Below, one piece after another: positions 20,511 through 31,275 of a DNA stretch of 64,000 bases; position 1 is the stretch's first letter; each line of letters starts with the position of its first letter. The stretch comes from Leishmania mexicana MHOM/GT/2001/U1103. Taxonomy: Eukaryota; Euglenozoa; Kinetoplastea; Trypanosomatida; Trypanosomatidae. Made by a program: the position numbers and the translations under genes. Location of the stretch: contig NC_018321.1 in the NCBI RefSeq assembly GCF_000234665.1, forward strand, positions 224,594 to 288,593. Reading direction: 5' to 3'. The notes under the pieces were generated by a model, which saw only the letters and a list, made by a program, of their open reading frames with translations, had not been told where the DNA came from and searched no databases.

Positions 20511-23500
20511 CTATTTCGGCAACTGCTGACCAAGAAGAGGAGCGCCCCCTGGTGGTGCCGGGTTAGAGGGCGAGCGTGCCTTGCTGGACAGTCGCGCGGC
20601 GATGTTCGTCGCCGAGCCTTCCCAGCACCCGAGCGGTCTTGTTGCGCTGACGGACCTCGACCTCTGCGCACTGCCAGTGGCAAGAGCAGCTCCGACGGGG
20701 TTGCAGCTTGTCCGGAAATGCGCTGCCCGATTCTCCTTTTGAGACTCGTCGTCTTGCTTGCATGCGTAAGGAGAGGAGGGCAGCGCTGGTGCCGCCGGCT
20801 CCGGCTCTGTCTCCGTCGATGCAGCGCACAGAGATGCCTGAAGCTGGTTCATCGTCATCTCCATCGCAGCCGCCACGGCGGTGTTCAGTGTTCGCAGCGC
20901 TGCGAGGGAGACCACCGTGTCGCCGCGAGTGAGGTCGTCGGCAATCTGCTGCGCCACCTCTCGTGTGCTCACCGCGTCGCACGTGGCGCTGTTCGTCGTC
21001 GTCGTCGTGCTCGTTTCTGCGGAACTGGTGAACGGCATCAGTGTCATCGGCACATAAGGCGCAGGCGCACCAGCCGTCGCAGCGGCGACGCTGCGACGGC
21101 CAGTCTCGTCACTCCCGCCCAGGTTGACAGAGCCCTCCGGTGTGATGGTGAGCGGGGCCCAGGGCAGGAACACGGAAGTGTCTGGTACCAGGAACCCTGC
21201 AGTCGCAGAGGCACGACGACCGCCGACCGCTGCTGGCCCGGCCCCAACTAGCGCCGTGGCCTCTGTCCAGCGAAGGTACTGTTGCTGGTGTAGGCTGGCG
21301 TAGTGGTTGCGATGCAAAACGCTGTTGCGGTTCACCGCCCCCGAGCGGGGGGCAGCGCCGCTGACACTCATCGCCGCAGTCTCCGCCGTGGACCTCTCTG
21401 CCAGCAAACTGCCGGTGCTGTGTATGCGGACCATACCAGCACGCTGCTGCGAGTAGCGGTGCTGGTGGTGCGGATGATGGTGGGGCAGCGCACCGCGTGA
21501 GAGCGGCAGACCCGCCGCGCTGACGCTGCTCGAGCCGGGACCGTCGCCTCCACCGAAGCCGGGGTTGAGCGAGGCCGTCTCAGTGCTGGTAATGCTGGTG
21601 CGGTTGCAGCAGTAGGTCGTGCGGAAGCTGCTGTTGCCGGCGGCGCCAGCGGCGTTCGAGAAGGACAGCGCCGCCCCCGTTGGCATCCGCTGACTGTGCT
21701 CACCAAAGGCCTGCAGTGAGACGGAGGAAGAAGTGGTGCCGTAAGAGACCCCTGTGGCGGACATACGGCGAGGGTACGGGGCACGCCGATGCTGCGGCGC
21801 CTGCTGTGTGACATGATTCAAGGCGACGACGCCGGTCGCTGCACCCCCCGCATACCGTCCCCCAGAGGCGGGCCGCAGCGCCCCCGTCCCAAGAATCGCG
21901 CTGGCCGACGATGTCAGCGGGATACTCAGGGAGCCGTCGTTCGCATGCGACTCGCTCGTTGCTGCCCCAACAGTGGACGGGCGCTGATACCTCATGCTCG
22001 TCATCAAAGAGCTCCAGTCGACGTAGGCTGCATCGCCGGTGTCATCCTCGTCTGTGCCTGCTGCCCCGACAGGGCGGCCACGTTGTAACGCGGCAATGGG
22101 GATGGAGACAGCGGTGCAACGAGATGGGCTCTGTTCACGCTGCGGCGTCTCCGACAACTCAGGCGGCACCGGCACAGGGGAGTGGCTGTCGCTGGTCGGC
22201 TCAGCCGCGAAAGTGCTGAAGCTGCCGCTGAAGGTCTTTTCGTTGCCCCAGCAGAGCGAACTTGCTTCTCGCTGGATGCTGCCGCCGGCATTGCTGTGGT
22301 GCTGCTCGTGGGGATGCCCAGCGAGGAAGAGCGATGTGGCGAGTGGTAGCGCAATGCTCCCGGCAAGGTTGACGCCGCTAGCCCCGTCAGCGTCGGACGG
22401 GGAGGCGGCGTCACAGGCCTGACGGGTGCTTGTCCACCTCGATATGGAGTAGCTCAGTCGACGATTGATGCACTCCAACGTTGAGGCAGAGAGCGTGGAC
22501 GCAGGGCTGAAGATCGGCAGGGCACTACCGCCGGGGCCGTCGTACGAACGACGCGAGAGGCTCTGCTCACGCTCAAACTTGTCGACACAATCACCCTGCG
22601 AGTTCACCCGCGCAGCAGCGGTAGTGGTGGAAGGATTCTTGGGAAGCGGCGACTCGGTACCACCACCAATGAACGAGTGGGAACGGCCATTGTCGCCAGC
22701 GGCAGTGGCGGTGGTAGCCGCGGCAGCGGGTAGGGCGTTCACAGCCTGCACTGGGATCCAGCCCTGACTTGTGATGTCATCCGGCGTCATCGTCTCCGTA
22801 ACGGCGTCGGCAGAGATCAGATAGATGACATCCTGATCTGAGCGCAGAGTTCGCTTCTCGCGAGTCGCGCGGGCCTGCTGAGAGGCAAGCTGCTCCGCTG
22901 CGATGGGTGCATCAGGCACCGGAGAAGCACGCGAAACAGAAAAGGAGGAGGAAAACGAGGCGGCCGGGCAGGATGGTGAGAGTTGTGGCACACCGCGCTC
23001 ACGACCCTCTGCACCTGCCTGGAAAGTTCTGAATGACACGGCGGCTGATGAGAGCGCCGGTGTCACCATCGTGGGCGATGCGCACGCCTCCCAACGCGCC
23101 GGGGCGCTGCTGCGGTAGCTCTGATCGGCCACCAAAGAAGCATCCACGATGACAGCGGAGCGGCCCGCGTCGGCGCTCTCATCGAGCGGCACGAGCAGCG
23201 TCTGATCGAAGCAGAAGCTTTCGCCGAAGTTGCTTGGACGCAGACGGCATGCAGCCGCCGACGCCACCGGGCGACTCGAGTTGTCGCGCGACGGAGCGGC
23301 AGAGCGGCACAGCACGCGGGCGATGCTTGGAGACACGGGAGATGCAGCACCGCTCTGGATAGGGTGCGGAACCGGCGAGTTTGGGGAGAAAGGTGCTGCC
23401 ATAGATGCCGAGAGTACCTCGGTAAGACGCGCGCCACGAAGTGGGCGGTGCGTGACCTTGGCGCGCTGCTGCGGCAGGTCTGCATCAGACTGCATCTTCA

Positions 23501-24539
23501 CCACCGGGGACTCAGCCCCGGCGGCGTTGCGGCGCGCCGTAGACATCGGTGAGGCCTCCGACGTGGCGCTGCTCCGAGCCAGCAAGATGGTTTGGCCGAG
23601 GACGTAGCTGCCGTCCAGCTGCAGCGAGGCGTCGGCGAGGTAGGCAGTGCCATCGTGATTGTCAATGAAGAAGTACTCGCTTGCCGCTGGGGTGGTTGGT
23701 GCTGTGGTGTTGGTGGCGGCTGCAAAGGTGGACGCGCGAGGATTGGGGCAGCAGCACTGCTGTGAGGTAAGGAGCGGAGAGACAGACGCCGCCGGCACGT
23801 GCGTGTTCACTGTTGTGGCTGGTGACACACAAACCGTGCAGCACGCCGAGGCCGTCGTGTCTGCTGTCGGGAACCTTTTGCTGTCAGAAGAAGCCGTGCC
23901 CGCCTCCGCCTGGTTCAGGTGACCAGCGGAGTCGCCCTCCGCCGGCATCTCGCGACCTGTCGGTAGCTTTTTCACAGGTGTCACCTCCAGCGAGCGAGGC
24001 ATGTGCGGCGTCTGGATGGCCGAACTGATGACCGTTTCCTGGCTCGGCTGCTGAGGGGTCTTCGCCGGCGTGCAACGCATGCTGCTGAGCGAGTGGAAGT
24101 TGTTGTTCATGAAGAGCACCGTCTCCTGGAAGAGGCCGCTCTCATCCTCGTCTTCGCTCTCCTCTTCCTTCTCACCCGCCGCAGCGGTGATCTCAGCTTG
24201 AATGGCGCCGTCGAGGCCGGCCTGAGTGATGGCGCGCGTTGCCTTAGCACCACCGTCGGCATCCCTGTCCGCCGCTGAGTGGCCAAAAGTGGCAAGTGCC
24301 TCACCGCTCTGGTGACCTCGGGATGCGATGCGCGTTGGTGTGACGGCATCCTCGCTCTGCAGCTCAAGCACTCGCTCCGGCGGGGCCGGCCGACCGTCTG
24401 ATAGGGTTGTGCGCTGGGAATCACCTGCGGAACCCTTGTCATGGCGGTGGTTACCTTCGCTCATACAGCTGCGCGACGGCGGACGCGGCGGCGGCGACGC
24501 GCCCTCTTCGCCCAGCAGCGGTGTCTCGGGCGCTGGCAT
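20511..24539 (-). CDS. Large low-complexity protein of unknown function
   Basis: 1342 residues, rich in Ser, Ala, Thr and Pro, with no recognised domain, signal peptide or membrane span. The first ATG of the frame (24539, MPAPETPLLG) lies about 93 nt downstream of a strong pyrimidine tract with CGGCAG, so the start is well supported. A few ordered islands stand out: LFQETVLF in the N-terminal part, then DASLQLDGSYVLGQTILLA, later FCFDQTLLVPLD and VDASLVADQSY, and DVIYLISADAVTETM. Two of these repeat a DASL-D-SY pattern and three share a hydrophobic-x-Q-(E)-T-hydrophobic-Leu core. That pattern suggests short docking motifs in a disordered scaffold, which is inference. Many Ser-Pro and Thr-Pro sites could be phosphorylated. 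Confidence 0.85.
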   Translation of the reverse strand: MPAPETPLLGEEGASPPPRPPSRSCMSEGNHRHDKGSAGDSQRTTLSDGRPAPPERVLELQSEDAVTPTRIASRGHQSGEALATFGHSAADRDADGGAKATRAITQAGLDGAIQAEITAAAGEKEEESEDEDESGLFQETVLFMNNNFHSLSSMRCTPAKTPQQPSQETVISSAIQTPHMPRSLEVTPVKKLPTGREMPAEGDSAGHLNQAEAGTASSDSKRFPTADTTASACCTVCVSPATTVNTHVPAASVSPLLTSQQCCCPNPRASTFAAATNTTAPTTPAASEYFFIDNHDGTAYLADASLQLDGSYVLGQTILLARSSATSEASPMSTARRNAAGAESPVVKMQSDADLPQQRAKVTHRPLRGARLTEVLSASMAAPFSPNSPVPHPIQSGAASPVSPSIARVLCRSAAPSRDNSSRPVASAAACRLRPSNFGESFCFDQTLLVPLDESADAGRSAVIVDASLVADQSYRSSAPARWEACASPTMVTPALSSAAVSFRTFQAGAEGRERGVPQLSPSCPAASFSSSFSVSRASPVPDAPIAAEQLASQQARATREKRTLRSDQDVIYLISADAVTETMTPDDITSQGWIPVQAVNALPAAAATTATAAGDNGRSHSFIGGGTESPLPKNPSTTTAAARVNSQGDCVDKFEREQSLSRRSYDGPGGSALPIFSPASTLSASTLECINRRLSYSISRWTSTRQACDAASPSDADGASGVNLAGSIALPLATSLFLAGHPHEQHHSNAGGSIQREASSLCWGNEKTFSGSFSTFAAEPTSDSHSPVPVPPELSETPQREQSPSRCTAVSIPIAALQRGRPVGAAGTDEDDTGDAAYVDWSSLMTSMRYQRPSTVGAATSESHANDGSLSIPLTSSASAILGTGALRPASGGRYAGGAATGVVALNHVTQQAPQHRRAPYPRRMSATGVSYGTTSSSVSLQAFGEHSQRMPTGAALSFSNAAGAAGNSSFRTTYCCNRTSITSTETASLNPGFGGGDGPGSSSVSAAGLPLSRGALPHHHPHHQHRYSQQRAGMVRIHSTGSLLAERSTAETAAMSVSGAAPRSGAVNRNSVLHRNHYASLHQQQYLRWTEATALVGAGPAAVGGRRASATAGFLVPDTSVFLPWAPLTITPEGSVNLGGSDETGRRSVAAATAGAPAPYVPMTLMPFTSSAETSTTTTTNSATCDAVSTREVAQQIADDLTRGDTVVSLAALRTLNTAVAAAMEMTMNQLQASLCAASTETEPEPAAPALPSSPYACKQDDESQKENRAAHFRTSCNPVGAALATGSAQRSRSVSATRPLGCWEGSATNIAARLSSKARSPSNPAPPGGAPLLGQQLPK

Positions 24540-26395
24540 TGCCGGTTGAATACACGGGTATCGCTGCGGATGCTGACGGGGGTCCAATCTCTGCAGTGAA
24601 GGGGCGGTTTGTCGTGACGCCCAGCGAGATGCTGCCGCCGGTGTGTGTGTGTGGGGGGGAGGGGGGGAGGGGGGGAGGGGGGCGTTACTGCTTACGATCT
24701 CTCTCTCTCCCGCCTGCTCGTCTTTCACAGAAGGGAACGAGAAGCGGCCTGGGCTGCGAGGGAAACGTAGCCGCCCTCTCGATGCCGGCGCGCGTTGCAC
24801 AAGTGCTGGTCCTGGCGGTGGCGGAATGGTGGCAAGAAGGAGATGACACGAATACAGCGATGCAGGGGAGGTTATGATCTAGAACGGTAGCTGCTCTGTG
24901 CGTTACTTCTTCGCCTTCGCGAAGGCCCACAGAAGGGCGCTGGAGGTCGCGAGAAGAGAGGGAGCGGCGCGATCGAAGTACTGCTAAGGCGCAAGCGCGT
25001 GTTCGGGTGGGATCGGGTCGCTCTCAGCCTCTGGCTTTGCGGCTGCGTGTGCAAGTGTGTCGCCTCCGCCTCCTCCGTTGCTCTTCTTGCTGTTGCGAAA
25101 CGGTGGGAGCACGAGAGTGGAGCGGGTTGAAAGATGCAGGCAGTCACACGAACAGAGAGAGGTCCACCGCCTCCTCTGCCCACCCGCGCTTCGAAAGGGC
25201 GAAAACTCACAACCGAAGAAGGGAACACGCAGAGAGACGAGGACGGAAATCTCACGAGAGGGAACAAGGGCGCAGCACAAGGAGCAGCGACAGATGAACG
25301 CACGCACACTCGCGGTGTGTGAGAGCGCGGCACCGCAAGAGAATCGCTTCGCGCTGTCGTGCTCACTTTTCTTTTGGTCGCTACAGCGGCTCCGTGATAA
25401 GGTGGTGGTGAAAGACTCTTCTAGAGAAGAAAGGTGCGGGAGACGAGGCCGTGGTCACGCGGCGTGCTTCAAGAGAGAACGAGGAGGGGGGAGTAGAGCA
25501 CTATGGTACGCATGCACCACACACAGCCGACGAGAGAGGCGCATACGGGAGGAAGGACAGGGAGGAGTGCACGCCGGCAAGACGAAGGGACAGGGAACAC
25601 ACTCATAGGGAAAGCGGGAGACAAACGCGTGTGCACGGGGGCCTCGCCGCTTCTCTGCCCTTGACAGAGGCCGACGACTTCTGCCCTGACCGACGCGGTC
25701 GAGGCAGCATGTGTACGTGACTCGATCGGTGACGTCGAGGGGGGAAGGCACACGTCGCCCTCCACCGCCCGCATCCAACAGCGGTGGCGAAGGGAGAAAA
25801 GGGGGCAGGAAGCTGCGGTGCGTAAAGGCTGACGGGAGGTCATTTCTTGTGTGCCTGCAAGAGACAGCACGGAAGGGGAAGGCATCAGAAGGGAGTGTAC
25901 AAGGATCGTGAAGGCGCGTGAAGGGGCCGAGAACCACGAAACGACAGAAAAAATGAGCAAGTACAAGTGGTGCGATCAGGTCTTTGTAGCGACAGCCGCC
26001 GTGGATATCGACTAGGAGGGGGTGTGGGAGGGGGGTGGGAGGGGGGTGGTGCACAGATCGACCAGGATAAGAGGAAGAGAGAAAACGAGATCCGTGGCGG
26101 AGCCCTTTGCGGGCACGCGCGGTGGGTGGGGCAAAGCCAAGAAGTGGTGGTGGAGAGATGCACACGCGCGCAGGGAGGGGCAAAGCGGAGAGCGAAGCCT
26201 CACCATTGCCGCTGCCACCGCAACAGGGGGAGAGAGAGAGGGCAGAGAAGGGTCGCTCAACGATCAGAGAAGAAAGCAGATACCATCAAGAGAGCCAAGA
26301 GGGGAGAAGGGAGGCGCCTTCTCTGTGTCACTCCACACAGCCTCAAGGGGCATACACACCCAGCTTTGGCCTACACAACTGTTGTACTCTATCTT
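24540..26395. other. Intergenic spacer
   Basis: About 1.86 kb with no believable ORF. The left end holds the splice-acceptor region of the gene to its left (24632-24682). The rest is GA-, AC- and G-rich and should contain the 3' UTR of the gene at 26396-29494. I see no RNA gene. Confidence 0.7.
24632..24682 (-). promoter_or_regulatory. Strong candidate trans-splice acceptor; C-tract/G-quadruplex-type repeat
   Basis: On the plus strand four G runs (7, 7, 7 and 6) separated by single A bases lie at 24653-24682. On the coding strand these are C runs separated by T, followed by an AC run and then CGGCAG with AG at 24633-24632. The first downstream ATG of the long frame is 24539. It fits a trans-splice acceptor, and the G-rich strand could also form a quadruplex. 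Confidence 0.55.
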
Positions 26396-29300
26396 CTAGT
26401 AGCCCTCACGCTCTTTCTGAAGCTCTGCCGGGGCCATGCTGCGCTCCCGAACTGGTGGCGACACGTCCCGGCGCGACCGCGAGCCCGTCGTCGTGGCTAA
26501 GGAGCCTGGTGAGTGTCCATCCTCGCTCCCCTCCGGCTCGCTCCATCGCACATGGGCAGCTGTAGCCGAGACGCACGCACCGCGGCGCAACGGTGTGACA
26601 AAGCTCTCCTCTCTGCTCACCCGACCTGACGCCACGGGAGCCGCCAGGTGCGCAGACGGGGTGGCGCAAGACACAGTCGAGGGGGAGGGAAGAGGAACGG
26701 GCGGAGTGTGGAGGTGAAAAATGCACCCAGCTGTCGGGGCCGACAACACCTTGCCTTCCTCGTCCGCTGCAATTTCGTTCTGTCGTGAGCGGGGGCCGTC
26801 ATCTTTCTCCCATTGCAGCTGTGCCGCTCCGTCACCTCGCGGTCCTGCAGAGATCCCGCATGAGGTCCCTGGAAACCTCTCCGACTTTGCAGACCGCCTA
26901 GCACGACCCTCCTCCCTCCGCTCCTGCTCGCCCTCCTCCTCGCTTTCTGCCTCCGCCTCCAGCTCAAGCTGCATCGGGTCGACGTGGCCGCCGTGCCGCT
27001 CCACGTCCTGGGCGAACTGGGAGGTGGAGAGGAGGTAGAGGCGATGCTGTCGTGCACGCAGCGCGCTCGCAGCTTCGGCGTCTGCGTCCTCCATCGCTGC
27101 CTGCGCCCGCTCCAGTGAGAACGTGTCCACCTCAGGCTCCTCCCCGCTGCCGCCGGAGCCGCAGCTGGAGAGCGACGCAGCGTGTTGAGCATCCACCTCC
27201 ACGACGACCCCCGTGAAGCTCTCTGAAATCTCCAAGACGCCCGCGGCAGCATCGACAGAGGTGACGTGCAGGGAGCCTCCGCCCGTCTTGTGCGGCCGCC
27301 CTCGCACACCGGTAGCCAACAGGGACGACGAGATGGGAGTATCCAGTGGCGGCGGAGGATGCACCGGGACCATGGATGGCGTCGTGGTTCGGATGGGTGA
27401 GGGGGGAGAGAAGGTGCTACGGTCGCGGTAGTGCGTCGAGGCATACGTGTCTGCGCCGTCACAAGGCAGCGGCTCCTCATCTGGACGGGCCACAGACGGT
27501 GATACAGTCCTCCGGCGGCGTTGCTGTTGCTGCCACAAGTGCGCCTCGTGGGACATCGCTATGCACGTGGGCGCAGCCGCCAGCGCATCGGCGAGGGACA
27601 GTGCAAAGGACCCGCTCAGAGGCGTCGCCGATGGGGACCGTCGCGGGCTCTCGACGCATTTTCGCTTCGTATTTCTCATCTCGATGTCCTCCATTGTGCT
27701 GTCATCACCGCCACTGCCGCAGCCCTGGTCCATTGTGTGAACCCGGTGCGCAAAGGACGGAGACGTCGGGGGGGAGGTGAGAGGGCTGCGGAACGGAATT
27801 CCCTGTCGCACACAGGCCGGTCCGTTCATGTCGGCTAGTGAGACCGACATCGGGGAAGATATGGGGCTGCGCCGCCCTCCACTGCGGCAGTCAAGCAGGG
27901 CACCATCACCGCTCACGTCTAGCTCACTGGTGCTCCAGCAAGCGGGAGATGCGCAGGAGCTGCCGTAGGCTCCGCCAGTCCGCACCGCAGCGCCACCCCG
28001 CTCCCAGTTCAGCGGTGTCTGCGCGGTGCTATCCCGGTCACTCCACAGTCCGTTCGGCAGCGAAGTGTTGAAGGACGCGCAAGATAGGCTCTCTAAACAC
28101 CAATTCACCGGTTCACCGTCGCCGTGCCGCTCGGATGCGGGTCGCTGCGGCCACGGCGAAAGAACGGTGGGAGTCGCTGTGGAAGCAAGGTCGCTTCGTT
28201 GAGCCTCTGCAACGCTGCGCCACTCTCCCAGCTGGGCAAGCTCACGTGCAGTGAAGGCAGGCGACGACGAAAGCATGGGAGCGTCGGCTTGCAAAGTGGA
28301 GGCGATAGGAGCGGACGTGCGACGACTCGGCAGTGGTGTAACGAGGGACGGCGACGAGACCCCTGACAGAGACAGCTGGTCTCCGTAGCTCTCGTCGTCA
28401 CCGTCGCCACCGCAGCGATTCGGCCCCCACCCGGACAGTCGCGTAGCTGCTGTGCCGCAGTCCGTGGCAGCGCTAGCGCTACTTCTACCAGCGAGACTAT
28501 ACGTACCTGTGCTATGCCCGCTTCTCCTGTGTGCGGAGAATGTGTACGCACTGCTACAGGCGGGGGCAGCGATACCGCCGCCGTTGCCACGAGAGGCGGA
28601 CACGGAGTTGTTTGACGAGTTGATGGTTGCATTAGTCGCTGGGTGAGAGTGGAGCTGACGCCACGACGGCGTCCGCTGAGGGCTTGTCGGCGCGCAAGCC
28701 AGCTCCAGCCCCTCTGGGGGCTGAAGCTGCGCCTCGCTGCTACTCCAGCTGTCGACACCATCCCACCCACGTCCGCTGTTCACAGCGCTCCCGCCGCTGC
28801 TGCTGCTACCAGCCTTCGCCGCCCTTCCACCAAGCTCCGCGCGCCTCTCGCGTTCTTCGCCGTCATCTTCGTCTGCGCCGGTGGTCCACTGACGCGACAG
28901 CTCCCATCGCCCATCTCGTGGCACCAGCGCAGAGGCGAAAGATGAGGCGAGGCTATCTCTCCGCGAGACGGACGCGCTGCGAGGCTCCTTCGACGGACTG
29001 CACCCAGCAGACCGCACCCAGTCCCGCACTGTTGTCACTGCACTCTCCACCGCACCACATGTGCGTGTGCTGGAGCACAGTGATCCCCGACGCGGCGTCC
29101 ATTGCCGTCTGTGGCGGTGCTGCGGCGGGTGATCTGGAAGGAGAGACTCCTTTAGCTGAACAGTGGAGGGCAAGGAAATAAACCTGTCGGCCGGCATGAC
29201 TGGGTGAAGGCCCACTTCAGCACCGCTGTACACCGAGGGTTCAGCTGGGCAGCTGAAGCTGCTGAAGCTGCTGACGCTGGCAGACATGAGGACGTCGTCA

Positions 29301-29494
29301 CTACCGACGCCACCGCCTGCATCACCATAGGAAGCAGCCCCTGTGATACCTTTTCTGTCTCCCTGTACGAAAATCTGGGATGTTGGCTTGTTCCCTGGCT
29401 GCATTCGCGCGTCCAGCTGCTCTGCTGCCGCGGTGCTCGTGAGTGAGGAATGTAGGGGAGGCGAAGCGAGTGCGCCACTGCGCAGGGGCAGCAT
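26396..29494 (-). CDS. Low-complexity protein of unknown function
   Basis: 1032 residues from the first ATG of the frame (29494, MLPLRSGAL); a second ATG at 29404 would give 1002. A pyrimidine tract with GGCAG near 29588 lies 94 nt upstream of the first ATG, which supports it. The protein is rich in Ser, Gly, Ala and Pro. A basic, Ser-Pro patch (KRKCVESPRRSPS) could be a nuclear signal. Towards the C-terminus a predicted helical, acidic stretch (SLERAQAAMEDADAEAASAL onwards, then LELEAEAESEEEGEQERREE) stands out. There is no signal peptide, membrane span or catalytic motif. I do not recognise the family. Confidence 0.85.
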   Translation of the reverse strand: MLPLRSGALASPPLHSSLTSTAAAEQLDARMQPGNKPTSQIFVQGDRKGITGAASYGDAGGGVGSDDVLMSASVSSFSSFSCPAEPSVYSGAEVGLHPVMPADRFISLPSTVQLKESLLPDHPPQHRHRRQWTPRRGSLCSSTRTCGAVESAVTTVRDWVRSAGCSPSKEPRSASVSRRDSLASSFASALVPRDGRWELSRQWTTGADEDDGEERERRAELGGRAAKAGSSSSGGSAVNSGRGWDGVDSWSSSEAQLQPPEGLELACAPTSPQRTPSWRQLHSHPATNATINSSNNSVSASRGNGGGIAAPACSSAYTFSAHRRSGHSTGTYSLAGRSSASAATDCGTAATRLSGWGPNRCGGDGDDESYGDQLSLSGVSSPSLVTPLPSRRTSAPIASTLQADAPMLSSSPAFTARELAQLGEWRSVAEAQRSDLASTATPTVLSPWPQRPASERHGDGEPVNWCLESLSCASFNTSLPNGLWSDRDSTAQTPLNWERGGAAVRTGGAYGSSCASPACWSTSELDVSGDGALLDCRSGGRRSPISSPMSVSLADMNGPACVRQGIPFRSPLTSPPTSPSFAHRVHTMDQGCGSGGDDSTMEDIEMRNTKRKCVESPRRSPSATPLSGSFALSLADALAAAPTCIAMSHEAHLWQQQQRRRRTVSPSVARPDEEPLPCDGADTYASTHYRDRSTFSPPSPIRTTTPSMVPVHPPPPLDTPISSSLLATGVRGRPHKTGGGSLHVTSVDAAAGVLEISESFTGVVVEVDAQHAASLSSCGSGGSGEEPEVDTFSLERAQAAMEDADAEAASALRARQHRLYLLSTSQFAQDVERHGGHVDPMQLELEAEAESEEEGEQERREEGRARRSAKSERFPGTSCGISAGPRGDGAAQLQWEKDDGPRSRQNEIAADEEGKVLSAPTAGCIFHLHTPPVPLPSPSTVSCATPSAHLAAPVASGRVSREESFVTPLRRGACVSATAAHVRWSEPEGSEDGHSPGSLATTTGSRSRRDVSPPVRERSMAPAELQKEREGY

Positions 29495-31275
29495 CCTGAT
29501 GAGCGGTCGACCTGGCAAGGGATACAGACCCACGTGATAGTGCGCGGCAGCCCGGTGTGAGGGGAGGAGAAGGTGGCAGCAGCTGTGCTGCCGACGGCCG
29601 CGGCAGGGAAGAGAGAGAGAAAAGACGTCTGCGCGATGGTGGAAAGGGGCGAACAGTCCACAAGAGAGACACGGGCACGCAGACACGCAAAGAGTCACAG
29701 GCAGAGGAGGTGCCCGGGAAGAAATGCGCGTCACGTCCGCACGCTGGCAGTGAAGAACGCCTGTATCGCTATCCCTGTTCGTATGTACGTATATTTTGGA
29801 CTCTTTGCGTGCGTGCTCGCGTTGGTGCGGCGGCGGCGGGGAGACGAGCGCTGCCGTTCAACAAGCGCCGATCGAGTGGCATTCAAACGACGGAGAGACG
29901 GAGGAGGAGGAGGATGGCGAGTGATGCAGTGGACCTTGAGAGGTAGCTCCCAAAACGGAAAGGTGGCACTGATGATGATGGCGAGAAGCAGGAAAGGGGG
30001 GGACGTACACGTGCACCTACAAAGATGTACTGTAGTGCAGCGGTGGGGTAGGCATCCCCATGGATATGTCTCTCCCCACCACCACCCCTCCCTCTCTCCA
30101 GCCTTTATTATGGTTAGCTTTGAGGGAGCACTGGCGAAGGTGCATGAAGTGCGCACGGACTCAGAGACGTTTACCACGACCGCAGCGCATGACCATGTAG
30201 AGGAAAGGGGGATTTTTCTTTTACACAAGAGAAAAGCGGCTGGGGAAGTTGGAGGCTGCGCTTGACCGCATCGGGGGGGAGGAGGTGCACGTGTCTGGCG
30301 CGTCGTGCCGCGCTGCGCTGGACGGTGCGTCTTTACACTTGTCAGTACTCGCAGGAGGGAGAGCAAGAGAGAGGGGAAGACACGGAGAGAGAGATACATG
30401 GAGGAAGGTGCACTCGCTCCCTTCGCGCACATGCGCACGCACACGCGTGAGAAGTACTTTGCACCGCAGCTGTTGCCGCCTTCAAGGGAATTAATGAGAT
30501 CAAGAATGGGAGGAGGAGGAGGAGGAGGGGGAAAGGTGCGGCATACACGCAGTATGCAGGCGTGTACGCAAGTGCCTCATGCACACCAACACGAACGCTC
30601 GTCCAGAGATAAAGGAGAGAAGGGGAGAGGCAGGGGGCGCCGATGACAAGGGAAGCGGAGAAGACGCACGCTCCCCCCCCCCTCCCTCTTCCCCCCTCCC
30701 CTACAAAACGCGATCCCTCGTTGTCTGCGTGGTGCTCTCCGCCCATCTATGAGTGCGATGGTGTCTTCGCCGCTTTATATCAGCCACGGCGCGAGAGTGC
30801 GTGTACCAAACACACACACACACCTATACATGCATGTATACACGTGTACGTGTGTGCAACCGGGCAACGCCATGTCAAGGCGTCCCTATCTCCCTCCTCC
30901 CTCCCCACACACACACACACGACTTACCCGCCTCGCTCCCACGGTCACACACGAGGAGGGTAAGACGCGGACGAAGAAAGTCGGAGGCAACCTCTCCACC
31001 CCTCGCACACGCGCGCGCAACAATACAGAGCAATAGGAATTTAAAAAAGGGCGCCGTCGGTCATCGACCTCCATCAACGCTAAGGTAGCAGTAGCAGCGG
31101 CGGCCGTACTTGCAAGCACGCACACAGATATACGCTACATAGAGCATGTATAGGAAGCATCTTGCGTCCTCTCGCCTAGTAGTCCCTCCAAGACCAACAG
31201 CGGCAGCGACTACTCCGACTGTCTCGGCTCTGTCTCCCTTGAACCTGCACCGCTGCGCATAACTCAGCAAGTGAA
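29495..31275. other. Intergenic spacer
   Basis: About 1.8 kb without a gene. The left part includes the candidate acceptor at 29588-29625. The rest should be the 3' UTR of the Met-Gly-Cys protein gene, with GGA repeats near 30507-30532 and CA runs near 30810 and 30907. Confidence 0.7.
29588..29625 (-). promoter_or_regulatory. Candidate trans-splice acceptor
   Basis: On the minus strand a TTTTCTCTCTCTCTTCCC tract is followed by GGCAG, with AG at 29589-29588, 94 nt before ATG 29494. Confidence 0.5.
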
